Shown one piece after another: positions 1 through 6,552 of a stretch of DNA of 8,491 nucleotides (position 1 is its first letter; every line of letters begins with the position of its first letter). Source of the stretch: Candidatus Kappaea frigidicola (GTDB lineage: Bacteria; Omnitrophota; Gorgyraeia; JAGLLT01); assembly GCA_030765555.1 (NCBI GenBank), contig JAVCCI010000020.1, positions 1 to 8,491 on the forward strand, written 5' to 3'. The notes below the pieces were generated by a model. That model was not told the DNA's origin and searched no databases. It saw nothing but the letters and a program-made list of their open reading frames with translations. The position numbers and the translations under genes are program-made.

Positions 1-13
1 AATAAAGGAGTTA

Positions 14-877
14 CTAGCCTACGTCGAATAAACCCTTTGTCATAAAATTAACTAGGATAGGACCAGCTACAATTATCATAATAACTGGCAATATACAAAA
101 GATAAGAGGGACAAGCATTTTTATTGGGGCTTTCATGGCTGTTCTCTCTCCGCGATGAAATCTTCTCATTCGGGAATCCTCAGAAAGAATCTTAAAAGTT
201 TCCTCTACTGGTGTTCCCATTCTATCTGCCTGAATTAAAGTTCTTACAAAAGATGTGACATCAGGAATATTAAGTCTCTTAGACATATCTCTTAAAGCTT
301 CTAATCTAGGCTTTCCAACGTTGATCTCCTTTAAAACAATTACCAATTCCTCAATAAGAGGATTAACCTTAACTTTATTTACAATCCATCTTACTGAAGA
401 CATAAAATCTAGCCCAGCACCTACACAAAGAGAAAGTAAATCTACAGTCTCTGGCAACACCCTTTCTATTGAATACTTCGTGGCTTTTATCTTATTCTTC
501 AAAATTAGAGTCGGTAATAAGAATCCTCCTAAACATGCCACAGAGAGCCATACTTTTGATTCTACATCAAAGATAAAATAAAGGATTAAAGGTAAGAATA
601 TGGCTGCTAGCTCCTTAACTGATAAAAATTCTGAGGGGGAAATCTTCCACTTAACAATAGATAGTTTTGTGCCTAAAATTTTCTCTAGCTTGAAGAACTG
701 TAAAAATGTCTTGTTTATCGGTACAAAAATACTCAAAAAAGGAGCACTAAAAGATCCCTTCTGTTTCCTCTTTAGCTTATCACCAAAAACAGAGATTGTT
801 TCCTTAGCTTTTGGCAATAACCCTAAGAAAAATAAGATAAATCCTGCTGCTAAAGCTAAATAAAAAATAACTATCAT
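14..877 (-). CDS. tadC: TadC-like inner-membrane pilus platform protein (287 aa)
   Basis: TadC is the partner of TadB in the platform. Visible features are an N-terminal helix (1-21), a hydrophobic pair (89-127), then the T2SSF domain (about 140-250) with L-P-E-T-V-D-L-L-S-L-C-V-G-A-G-L-D-F, a typical TadC signature, and N-V-G-K-P-R-L-E-A-L, then Q-A-D-R-M-G-T-P (216-223), with R-R-F-H-R-G-E-R-T-A-M-K-A-P-I-K-M-L (238-255) leading into the C-terminal membrane segment (254-278). The last pattern, xER/AExxAxKxPxKM, is common to TadC proteins. The length is normal. The start overlaps the tadB stop as ATGA (874-877). Only 13 bases follow its TAG inside the window, so whether the operon continues with tadA, tadD or other genes cannot be seen. 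Confidence 0.93.
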   Translation of the reverse strand: MIVIFYLALAAGFILFFLGLLPKAKETISVFGDKLKRKQKGSFSAPFLSIFVPINKTFLQFFKLEKILGTKLSIVKWKISPSEFLSVKELAAIFLPLILYFIFDVESKVWLSVACLGGFLLPTLILKNKIKATKYSIERVLPETVDLLSLCVGAGLDFMSSVRWIVNKVKVNPLIEELVIVLKEINVGKPRLEALRDMSKRLNIPDVTSFVRTLIQADRMGTPVEETFKILSEDSRMRRFHRGERTAMKAPIKMLVPLIFCILPVIMIIVAGPILVNFMTKGLFDVG

Positions 878-1725
878 ATTCTAATCTTACCAAATATTAC
901 AATTAATATAATCCCTATCACTTGTAAGAATCCTGCTGCCATAAGTAATATTTTCCCAATCTCATTCTGCCACATAACCTGGAAATGATCAGGGTTAATC
1001 TTTAAAACAACTACCGCAAATACAGGACCAAGAAGCGAAATAATCACTGCCTGCAAACGAGCCTGAAGAGTCAGAGTTTGCACCATTTCTTTTAGCTTTG
1101 TTCTATCTCTTATAGTCTCAATCAGCCTAGCAAATACCTTTGTTAAGTCTCCTCCAGTCTCTCGAGCAACTAAAATTGCTGAAGTAATCAAGGTCATTTC
1201 CTCTGAGGGCATCCTTTTCTCTAGTCGAGTTAAAGCTTCTTCTAAGCTTACACCTACCTTTATTTCTCTAATTAAAAGAGAAACTTCCTGACCTATTGGT
1301 GGCTCCATTTCCTCAGCTAATACCTCAAAAGATTGAATTAAAGTTAAGCCACCTTTGAGGCAACTAGACATTATCATTAATCCATCGCCTAATTGGGCAC
1401 TAAACTTAGATCTCCTTTTCTTATCCATAAACTTAATCAAAAGAAAAGGAAAACTTACCCCCGCAGCCATACCAATTAAGCTAACTAAAGCTTTTCTAGT
1501 TAAGATAAATCCTAATATTCCTAAAATTAAAGGGGTAATAATGTAGAGGGTAACTATGACTTCTTTTTTAAGGAAAATGAACATTTCCTCAAACTGGGAA
1601 CTAGTTTTTTCAGCCTTATCCTTCTGAGTCTCATTCCATTTCTTAAGAAGAAAGCCTACTCCGTAATAGCCAAACAAACAAAAAGCAACTATGAGCAAAA
1701 TGTAACTGAATACTATGGAATTCAT
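874..1725 (-). CDS. tadB: TadB-like inner-membrane pilus platform protein (283 aa)
   Basis: TadB is one of two polytopic proteins that form the inner-membrane platform of Tad pili and work with the TadA/CpaF ATPase. The sequence has an N-terminal membrane helix (4-27), a paired hydrophobic segment (55-99), then the T2SSF/GspF-like cytoplasmic domain (about 105-230): F-S-A-Q-L-G-D-G-L-M-I-M-S-S-C-L-K-G-G, I-K-V-G-V-S-L-E-E-A-L and the characteristic R-E-T-G-G-D-L-T (188-195), followed by T-I-R-D-R. Two C-terminal helices (about 226-243 and 259-279) complete it. Length and domain order are normal for TadB. The start has no clear Shine-Dalgarno, after a 102-base gap. Its stop overlaps tadC by four bases (ATGA), the usual coupled tadB-tadC arrangement. 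Confidence 0.92.
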   Translation of the reverse strand: MNSIVFSYILLIVAFCLFGYYGVGFLLKKWNETQKDKAEKTSSQFEEMFIFLKKEVIVTLYIITPLILGILGFILTRKALVSLIGMAAGVSFPFLLIKFMDKKRRSKFSAQLGDGLMIMSSCLKGGLTLIQSFEVLAEEMEPPIGQEVSLLIREIKVGVSLEEALTRLEKRMPSEEMTLITSAILVARETGGDLTKVFARLIETIRDRTKLKEMVQTLTLQARLQAVIISLLGPVFAVVVLKINPDHFQVMWQNEIGKILLMAAGFLQVIGIILIVIFGKIRI

Positions 1726-1740
1726 ATAATTTAAACTAAC

Positions 1741-1756
1741 TTTTTATATATAAAAA
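1741..1756. other. Perfect AT-only palindrome in the pilin-tadB gap
   Basis: TTTTTATATATAAAAA is a perfect 16-base palindrome in the 102-base gap 1726-1827, the longest gap inside the operon. It has no G+C, so it is not an intrinsic terminator. It lies 16 bases upstream of the tadB ATG, which has no clear Shine-Dalgarno. It could be part of an internal promoter, a protein-binding site or an RNA processing site, or chance in AT-rich DNA. Confidence 0.3.
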
Positions 1757-1827
1757 TATGAAGAATCAGGACTAACCGTCTACCAAACCTATTGCCTTAA
1801 TCGCTATCCTTTACAGCCACTACCCGC

Positions 1828-2010
1828 TTACTCTTCCACAGTTCCGCCAAAAGGCTCATATTGCTCCCCTTGGCCGAATACATCAGCCGACTTTTTATAG
1901 CCGCCTTGTATTCTTCTTTTCATATAGACTGACATAGCGATTATAGCTGTTACCACTACGGCAATCAGAAAAGCATACCCAAGAATAGCTTGTGACTTAT
2001 TTTTTATCAT
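1828..2010 (-). CDS. Small pilin with Gly in place of Glu5 (60 aa)
   Basis: The N-terminus N-K-S-Q7-A-I-L-G11-Y12, then a hydrophobic helix ending A-M-S-V-Y-M-K-R-R-I-Q-G, matches the pilin core used throughout the cluster, but the conserved Glu at +5 is Gly. The tail contains G-E-Q-Y-E-P-F-G-G (48-56), sharing the QYxP motif of the pilins at 6553 and 6209, and ends E-E. At 60 aa it is close to normal Flp pilin length. It starts inside the last codons of the secreted protein gene (14-base overlap) with no clear Shine-Dalgarno, so it probably relies on translational coupling. It is the only small pilin separated from the main array, lying just before tadB. Loss of Glu5 suggests a specialised role or an early sign of decay. 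Confidence 0.82.
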   Translation of the reverse strand: MIKNKSQAILGYAFLIAVVVTAIIAMSVYMKRRIQGGYKKSADVFGQGEQYEPFGGTVEE

Positions 2011-2854
2011 TATAAAGCACTGTAATCATAGTATCTCCTAAACCTAAAGAAGTCAAGCCTTCATCATCCCCTAAACCACTGATTTCAGTAATGTTAACAA
2101 TACAGCTTTTACTATCCTGTCTAAACTCTAGAAATACTCCCTGCATATTCATATCACTAAGTATCTTCTTAGCACCAAGAGGTAACTTAGGGCAAGTAGA
2201 ACAGTCATCCTCAATGTTTGACAGATCATATTGATATCCTCCAATGCGTTTCTCACCAACAAAAGACCAACCCCGTTGAGGCATGCTTTGAAGATAAAAT
2301 TCTTTAGCCGCTTCTACTCCTCCACTAGCCATATAGCCGGCTTGAATACCTGAGGGAGTTTTGCGATAATCAGCCTGTTTACTTCCGGGATAAGTAGGTA
2401 TGTGCTCTAATGCTTTTGGCTCTTTAAATGTTTCTGTTGGAAATTTTTCTCCTGCCTCAACTACCTTAGGTTTAGAGGAGCCTCCAACGCTAATACTATA
2501 AAAAATACGCCCTTGAGCTTTAATCGGCGAGAAATTTAAAACCAGCATTTCATCACCCTTGACAAAATTATAGATTCTGCTCTGGAAAACCTTATTAGTT
2601 ATCTCAGGCATTGCTAAATCCATCTTGTTCCAGCCTTTCCTGCTAAGCTTATCCTGATAAAACTCTAAAATTTTACTCTGAGTAAGAGAAGAATGATATT
2701 GATAAATAGTAAATTGGCCTCCGGCTATCTCTTCATTTGTTTTGCTTGATAAATCAGTACTATGAGGTTTAGGCAATCCAAAGATTTGAGAAAAAGCAAT
2801 AGAAGGGATAAACAAACAAAGAATAAAAACAATAACTATTTTTCTCTTTTGCAT
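1997..2854 (-). CDS. Secreted protein with two FY...GW modules (285 aa)
   Basis: Residues 1-22 form a signal peptide (M-Q-K-R-K, hydrophobic core, I-A-F-S before Q23), so export across the inner membrane is expected; there is no lipobox Cys at the cleavage site. The mature part contains the same short module twice: F-Y-Q-D-K-L-S-R-K-G-W (65-75) and F-Y-L-Q-S-M-P-Q-R-G-W (186-196), the second preceded by P-T-Y-P-G-S and a tyrosine-containing strand. I recognise this type of FY-x8-GW module as a common, poorly characterised domain in predicted envelope proteins, but cannot name a function. A C-x2-C pair sits at 218-221, with Cys251 nearby. Start at 2854 by a strong Shine-Dalgarno. Its 3' end overlaps the next pilin gene by 14 bases, which ties it to the pilus operon; a periplasmic assembly or stability role is a guess. 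Confidence 0.8.
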   Translation of the reverse strand: MQKRKIVIVFILCLFIPSIAFSQIFGLPKPHSTDLSSKTNEEIAGGQFTIYQYHSSLTQSKILEFYQDKLSRKGWNKMDLAMPEITNKVFQSRIYNFVKGDEMLVLNFSPIKAQGRIFYSISVGGSSKPKVVEAGEKFPTETFKEPKALEHIPTYPGSKQADYRKTPSGIQAGYMASGGVEAAKEFYLQSMPQRGWSFVGEKRIGGYQYDLSNIEDDCSTCPKLPLGAKKILSDMNMQGVFLEFRQDSKSCIVNITEISGLGDDEGLTSLGLGDTMITVLYNDKK

Positions 2855-2860
2855 ATCTTT

Positions 2861-2866
2861 ACCTCC
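2861..2866 (-). promoter_or_regulatory. Shine-Dalgarno that fixes the secreted protein start
   Basis: GGAGGT on the minus strand, six bases before the ATG at 2854. It favours this start over an in-frame ATG at 2905 that overlaps the upstream stop, and it places the signal peptide at the very N-terminus. Confidence 0.75.
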
Positions 2867-2901
2867 GATTTCTTTTACTTTTTTTTTATTTTTTCTATCT
2901 T

Positions 2902-4374
2902 TCATTCAATATCTTTTATCGGTTCACCCAAAATATCTAAAAGATGACTACTCAAAAAATCAGTTAAAATAATTGTAGCATCATAATTGGGGCTGGGAGT
3001 ATAAATCGCTCCCTCGCCAGCAAAACTGGCTCGACTTGAAGAAGTGATAAGAGGGTACTCTGTACTCCAGACACCTACATCTGCCCCCTGATCGCGCTGG
3101 GTCTGGTAGACATCTACTAATTGATTATGGGGCACATCATCAATCCAACAAATAATATAAGGCCAAGCATCGCTATCGCTGGTACTACTAAAAGTTCCGT
3201 TAGTTGCTAAGCCAGAATGAGCAGCAATGCTAGCAACTAATGCCGCTACATTGAAAGATAAGGCGCCGGCAGCAGTTACCTCGGCACTACAAGGAGAAGA
3301 AGAAGAAGCTTGCCCTGCAGCATTTGTTAAAATTCCTTTAGCTTGGTTTGCAGTGACCATGGCTGTAGTAAGAAGAGCAATATCTGCTAAAAAAGGAAGC
3401 ACTGTATGTTTTAAAACATACTCATCTACCGGATCAATCACTACCTGGGTAGATACATCATGGCTTCTCTCCTGTCCGTCAAGCCAATTATAATTAATAA
3501 TCTTCTGGCTAGAAACTGGGTCATCATCATCAAGCTCATTTTTTAACCAAAGCGAATACTCAGCCCGGTGACTTTGACAATTATTAATTAGACAATTTAA
3601 TTCCTCGCGGCTGCAGGTATCCATGCACTCATCGTACAGATCTTTCTCATCAATAAGATAATCATCCCTATCGCCGCAGCGGCCTTTACAGTCCTCCTGA
3701 CAATCATCTTCGCAGGCATCACAAAGACTACTATCTTCTAATCTACACCCTTTAAGTCTAGAAGATATCCCGCTGTTATTAAAAGCAAAACTATAACCGC
3801 TCTCAAGCGCACTCTGGTGATAATCATCAATATTCTCCCTAATCACTTTATAAAATTCATATTGAAGCCAATAAAAACTACTAACTTGAACGATTAAAGA
3901 CTTCATGGTTTTGTCAAAATCCACTAATGAGGCTATGGCCTCCGCTAATGCTGCTTCTCCAGCTGCAAGATTTGGGAAAAAACAAGGACAAGGGCAAGCA
4001 TGCCCACAGCAAGGTACACACGCGCAGGCAGCAGTTAAGAAAGCTATGGCAGTACTAGCTGAAGACATCGCAGACCCAATTTTCCAATATCCCCAAGCAA
4101 ATGAAATCGAAGCCAGTCCAAAAAAGTACTGATAATTAACTCTCATCTGGGAGTTGGCTACGGCAATGTAATTAAAGGCTGAGGCCATAGTTGAGGCGGC
4201 GGCTAATGCTCCAGCATCAACAGAATTAGCAGAGTAAATCTTGGTCTTAGCCACTTTCCCGATATTTACGGTAACCAAAGCGGCAATGACAATCAAGATA
4301 ATAAAAACTATAAAAAAAGGGGCCAATTGTCCCTTATGGTATGCACATTTATTTTCATTAAAATAAATAAACAT
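2902..4374 (-). CDS. TadG-like pilus assembly protein with cysteine-rich region (490 aa)
   Basis: Residues 14-60 match the Tad/TadG N-terminal pattern: K-G-Q-L-A-P-F-F, a membrane helix (about 18-37), then N-I-G-K-V-A-K-T-K and N-S-V-D-A-G-A-L-A-A-A-S. TadG-like proteins are inner-membrane-anchored minor components of Tad pili with a large extracytoplasmic domain. Oddities follow: seven Cys in residues 117-131 (with the run C-P-C-P-C) and ten more in 210-266, five of them spaced C-x2-C-x3-C-x3-C-x3-C (218-233) in an acidic helix. With Cys10, 362 and 409 the total is 20. Other TadG families often carry a von Willebrand A domain; I see no MIDAS DxSxS motif here. Start at 4374 with weak GGAA upstream; the next ORF frame overlaps its stop as ATGA (2902-2905). 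Confidence 0.78.
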   Translation of the reverse strand: MFIYFNENKCAYHKGQLAPFFIVFIILIVIAALVTVNIGKVAKTKIYSANSVDAGALAAASTMASAFNYIAVANSQMRVNYQYFFGLASISFAWGYWKIGSAMSSASTAIAFLTAACACVPCCGHACPCPCFFPNLAAGEAALAEAIASLVDFDKTMKSLIVQVSSFYWLQYEFYKVIRENIDDYHQSALESGYSFAFNNSGISSRLKGCRLEDSSLCDACEDDCQEDCKGRCGDRDDYLIDEKDLYDECMDTCSREELNCLINNCQSHRAEYSLWLKNELDDDDPVSSQKIINYNWLDGQERSHDVSTQVVIDPVDEYVLKHTVLPFLADIALLTTAMVTANQAKGILTNAAGQASSSSPCSAEVTAAGALSFNVAALVASIAAHSGLATNGTFSSTSDSDAWPYIICWIDDVPHNQLVDVYQTQRDQGADVGVWSTEYPLITSSSRASFAGEGAIYTPSPNYDATIILTDFLSSHLLDILGEPIKDIE

Positions 4375-4404
4375 TATATCATTTCCGTTTTTTGTTTTGC
4401 TCTT

Positions 4405-5136
4405 TTACTTTTGTAACCCAAATACATCTTCTTCAGTCAACTCATCCGGCGTATATACCGGCCAGTATAAATCCTTGTCTTCAGGATCACTCACTTCTCC
4501 ACTCTCCAGCTCAGCAATAAGCTCATCTAACTCATCTATCTGCGCTTGAAGATCTGCCCCTGGCTCGACATCACTGGCAAGAATAGCTATTTGGGAATCA
4601 ATCTGGTCAATAATTTCTTGATAAAAGTTAATTTTGGGAATAAGAAAATTATTGACTCTGTCATCTATTTCGGTTATTCTGGTTGCAATTTCACTTAAAC
4701 GATCTTTAATCTCTATTATCCTATCTTTACCAGGAAATCCTACTGCAAGTTCAGCTTCCAAAGCGGCTTGCTCCACCTCTAATCCGGCTTTTTCAGCATC
4801 TAGGAGAGCTTTCTCGGCTTTATGCTTGTCACGTTCAGCCATATGAGGCAACTTGGAAGCTTCCAGCATAGCTATTGAATCGTCTATTGAAGTCAACAAT
4901 GAAGCAAGCTGAGCCTCTAAGTCATCTCGCTGAGCAATCAGGCTCGCCAAAAGAATACTGATGTTAGTTGAGCCGAGATTTACAGTTCCAGCAGCAACAC
5001 GGGTCTGATTATACTCGGGCTGGCGCTTGGCAATTTGATTATCGCCCCACATCCACATACCCATTATACCAAAAAACAAAAACAATCCTATAATAAAGAT
5101 TACAGTAACCTCTAGGATTGCTTGTGATTTTCTCAT
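4405..5136 (-). CDS. Pilin-signal protein with long coiled coil (243 aa)
   Basis: The N-terminus R-K-S-Q5-A-I-L-E9-V plus a hydrophobic helix (10-31, ending M-G-M-W-M-W) is the pilin signal of this cluster with Tyr replaced by Val. The body is dominated by heptad-like helix: about 62-95, 98-133 (Ala/Glu/Leu-rich, e.g. L-E-V-E-Q-A-A-L-E-A-E-L), 138-163, 167-190 and 195-212. An acidic, aromatic tail (D-L-Y-W-P-V-Y-T-P) follows. I chose the ATG at 5136 because it overlaps the upstream stop (TAATG) and has GGGAG at 5148-5152; the frame could extend to a TTG at 5154, which adds only six residues. A pilin-like anchor carrying a long coiled coil is unusual; it could be a fibre tip, spacer or adhesin-like element (inference). 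Confidence 0.75.
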   Translation of the reverse strand: MRKSQAILEVTVIFIIGLFLFFGIMGMWMWGDNQIAKRQPEYNQTRVAAGTVNLGSTNISILLASLIAQRDDLEAQLASLLTSIDDSIAMLEASKLPHMAERDKHKAEKALLDAEKAGLEVEQAALEAELAVGFPGKDRIIEIKDRLSEIATRITEIDDRVNNFLIPKINFYQEIIDQIDSQIAILASDVEPGADLQAQIDELDELIAELESGEVSDPEDKDLYWPVYTPDELTEEDVFGLQK

Positions 5137-5708
5137 TATTGCCCAGTCTCCCAACTTCTTTGTTTACTCTCTGTTCTGTTTTGGGTAACTGTCTTTATTG
5201 ATTGCTCGTCAGAATCTCTTATAATATATGTTAACTCCTCAACGACTCCAACATTTTGGCTGGTCTTAATAATATCACCGGCTTCTACTTTGTTAAACAC
5301 TCTAGAGATATCGGTATCATATGCAAAAACAATGTCTTCTACTTCATCGTCCTCAGTTAAAGCTACTACTTCGTCATTAATCTGATAATAGAATCCTTTA
5401 TTCGGTTCTTCACCGACATAGGGAACTGCCCAATGAATATAGTTTGAAGCACTTAGATTTGTTCTTTTTCCGACAAGAGGAGCATTAATATCGACGTGCC
5501 TGGGGTCTTCTAAAGTAGTATAGCTAATTACGGCATTTTCATCATGGGCTTTTTTCAAAGCCTGGCGAAAATTGCCCATTAAAACATATTGTTCATCATT
5601 TAAACTCTGGACATAGCCGACTAGTAAAGAAAAAACTATTAAAACAATAGTGCCTAAAATTCCTATTTCTAATACTGCCTGGGCTTTTCGGAAATGAATT
5701 ATTTTCAT
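5136..5708 (-). CDS. TadE-like pseudopilin with QxxxE signal (190 aa)
   Basis: The N-terminus R-K-A-Q10-A-V-L-E14-I plus a hydrophobic segment (15-33) matches the pilin signal of the cluster, but Tyr+6 is Ile and the protein is three times longer than a Flp pilin, as for TadE-like pseudopilins. After the helix comes N-D-E-Q-Y-V-L-M-G-N-F-R-Q-A-L-K-K-A, an amphipathic helix, then an Asp/Glu-rich, probably globular beta domain to residue 190 with no Cys. The start at 5708 is the only Met ahead of the motif; no good Shine-Dalgarno precedes it. The stop overlaps the next start as TAATG (5134-5138), implying translational coupling and probably co-assembly with the next protein. TadE is my best family guess, based on layout and size rather than a recognised full-length match. 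Confidence 0.72.
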   Translation of the reverse strand: MKIIHFRKAQAVLEIGILGTIVLIVFSLLVGYVQSLNDEQYVLMGNFRQALKKAHDENAVISYTTLEDPRHVDINAPLVGKRTNLSASNYIHWAVPYVGEEPNKGFYYQINDEVVALTEDDEVEDIVFAYDTDISRVFNKVEAGDIIKTSQNVGVVEELTYIIRDSDEQSIKTVTQNRTESKQRSWETGQ

Positions 5709-5723
5709 TGTTCTTTACTTTAT

Positions 5724-5744
5724 TTTTCTAAAACCTCCGCCGGA
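5724..5744 (-). repeat. Imperfect direct repeat, copy 2 (intergenic)
   Basis: The minus strand reads TCCGGCGGA then GGTTTTAGA, the second copy of the 5770-5790 repeat. It lies in the 64-base gap before the next gene. It contains GGAGGT (5733-5738), which is 24 bases from the next ATG and too far to serve as that gene's ribosome binding site. Confidence 0.5.
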
Positions 5745-5769
5745 GCTTCGGTCATCATCGTCATCCTAA

Positions 5770-5790
5770 TCATCAAGAACTTCCGCCGGA
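5770..5790 (-). repeat. Imperfect direct repeat, copy 1 (end of pilin-like gene)
   Basis: The last codons of the 135-aa pilin gene, starting TCCGGCGGA then AGTTCTTGA on the minus strand, recur 46 bases further on at 5724-5744 with about 16 of 21 bases identical. This looks like a local duplication of the 3' end of the gene. Confidence 0.5.
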
Positions 5791-6180
5791 TACCAAGCCA
5801 CCGCCATCCTCTAATAAGGTAGCCTCAGGATTATCTACACCAGATGGCACAGCTAGCCCGTAATCTATTTGATCTAAACTTTCAACCTCATGCTCCATCT
5901 CTTGAGTATAAGAACTTAGAGTGTTTATCTGGCCCATCCCTCCTACACCTTCAACCTTTTCAAAGTCATGGGTAGAATTAACGTTTACGGTAGATTTTTC
6001 AGTGATAGGGTCATTTAAAGAAGCTAACTGACTATCAGAAATAACATGATCAGTTAAGTCCTTCACTTTAGCCTGTATGCCCCTACGTAAATAAGTATGC
6101 ATTGTAGCCAAACCTAAGGCTACAACAGTAATCAGAATTGTATAGTGGAACAAGGCTTCTGCCTTTCTGAATCTTCTCAT
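5773..6180 (-). CDS. Divergent pilin-like protein lacking Gln+1 and Glu+5 (135 aa)
   Basis: The N-terminus R-K-A-E8-A-L-F-H12-Y13 occupies the place of A-Q-x3-E-Y in the neighbours, so the Gln is Glu and the Glu is His. The helix and its end (T-M-H-T-Y-L-R-R-G-I-Q-A-K-V, 26-39) keep the family pattern, so common origin is clear. The remaining 95 residues are polar and acidic, without Cys, and end in a Gly/Ser-rich tail (G-G-G-L-V-S-G-G-S-S). GGGAG (6189-6193) lies eight bases before ATG. In type IV pilins Glu5 is important for subunit insertion into the fibre and N-terminal methylation, so this may be a tip, initiator or non-polymerising subunit (inference). Its 3' end is one copy of a short imperfect repeat. 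Confidence 0.8.
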   Translation of the reverse strand: MRRFRKAEALFHYTILITVVALGLATMHTYLRRGIQAKVKDLTDHVISDSQLASLNDPITEKSTVNVNSTHDFEKVEGVGGMGQINTLSSYTQEMEHEVESLDQIDYGLAVPSGVDNPEATLLEDGGGLVSGGSS

Positions 6181-6208
6181 AATTCCTACTCCCTTAATCC
6201 TTTTTTAC

Positions 6209-6517
6209 TTAGTCCCCCCAATACTCTGAACTATATTCAGCTGTTTCATCATCAGTAACCTTATTCTGAACTGTGTTACTCACTGTGCTAGTTACTCCAG
6301 AAGTCAAGTTTTCACTAGTACTGGTAGTTGTTGAAACTGTTGTTGTGCCTGTAGTATACCCGGGTGAATATTGCTCTCCTATATCGTCAGCAGCAGATTT
6401 AAGCCTTCCTTGAACACCTCTTTTTACATAAACTTGCATGGCAACCAAGGCGCCAACCACAACTGCGATTACTAGAGCATATTCTAAAGTGCTCTGAGCT
6501 CCTCTCTTGATTAACAT
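6209..6517 (-). CDS. Pilin with QxxxEY signal and Thr/Ser-rich tail (102 aa)
   Basis: The core is G-A-Q8-S-T-L-E12-Y13 with a hydrophobic helix to A-M-Q-V-Y-V-K-R-G-V-Q-G-R-L (26-39), then I-G-E-Q-Y-S-P-G-Y (46-54). Residues 55-82 hold 19 Ser/Thr out of 28, including runs of three Thr, and the last 15 residues are acidic and aromatic, ending E-Y-W-G-D. Such a Thr/Ser segment is a typical target for O-glycosylation or an extended stalk (inference). GGAGGG (6525-6530) lies seven bases before ATG. It closely resembles the preceding gene in its first 50 residues and diverges after the QYxP motif, which suggests tandem duplication followed by tail divergence. Confidence 0.88.
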   Translation of the reverse strand: MLIKRGAQSTLEYALVIAVVVGALVAMQVYVKRGVQGRLKSAADDIGEQYSPGYTTGTTTVSTTTSTSENLTSGVTSTVSNTVQNKVTDDETAEYSSEYWGD

Positions 6518-6552
6518 TACTATACCCTCCTATAAATTAAATGTCTACTTTA

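Noticed and set aside
2855..2905. ATG at 2905 (ATGA overlap) as start of the secreted protein
   Set aside because: It would put 17 Lys-rich residues ahead of a clean signal peptide; GGAGGT lies six bases before the ATG at 2854.
3227..3493. Plus-strand open frames such as this one, 255-581 and 7988-8314
   Set aside because: They are antisense to clearly coding minus-strand genes, lack ribosome sites and show no recognisable protein features.
5137..5154. TTG start at 5154 for the coiled-coil protein
   Set aside because: The ATG at 5136 overlaps the upstream stop as TAATG and gives an N-terminus like its neighbours.
5718..5753. Mini-ORF M-T-E-A-P-A-E-V-L-E-K in the gap
   Set aside because: Eleven codons with no ribosome site; explained better as part of the repeat.
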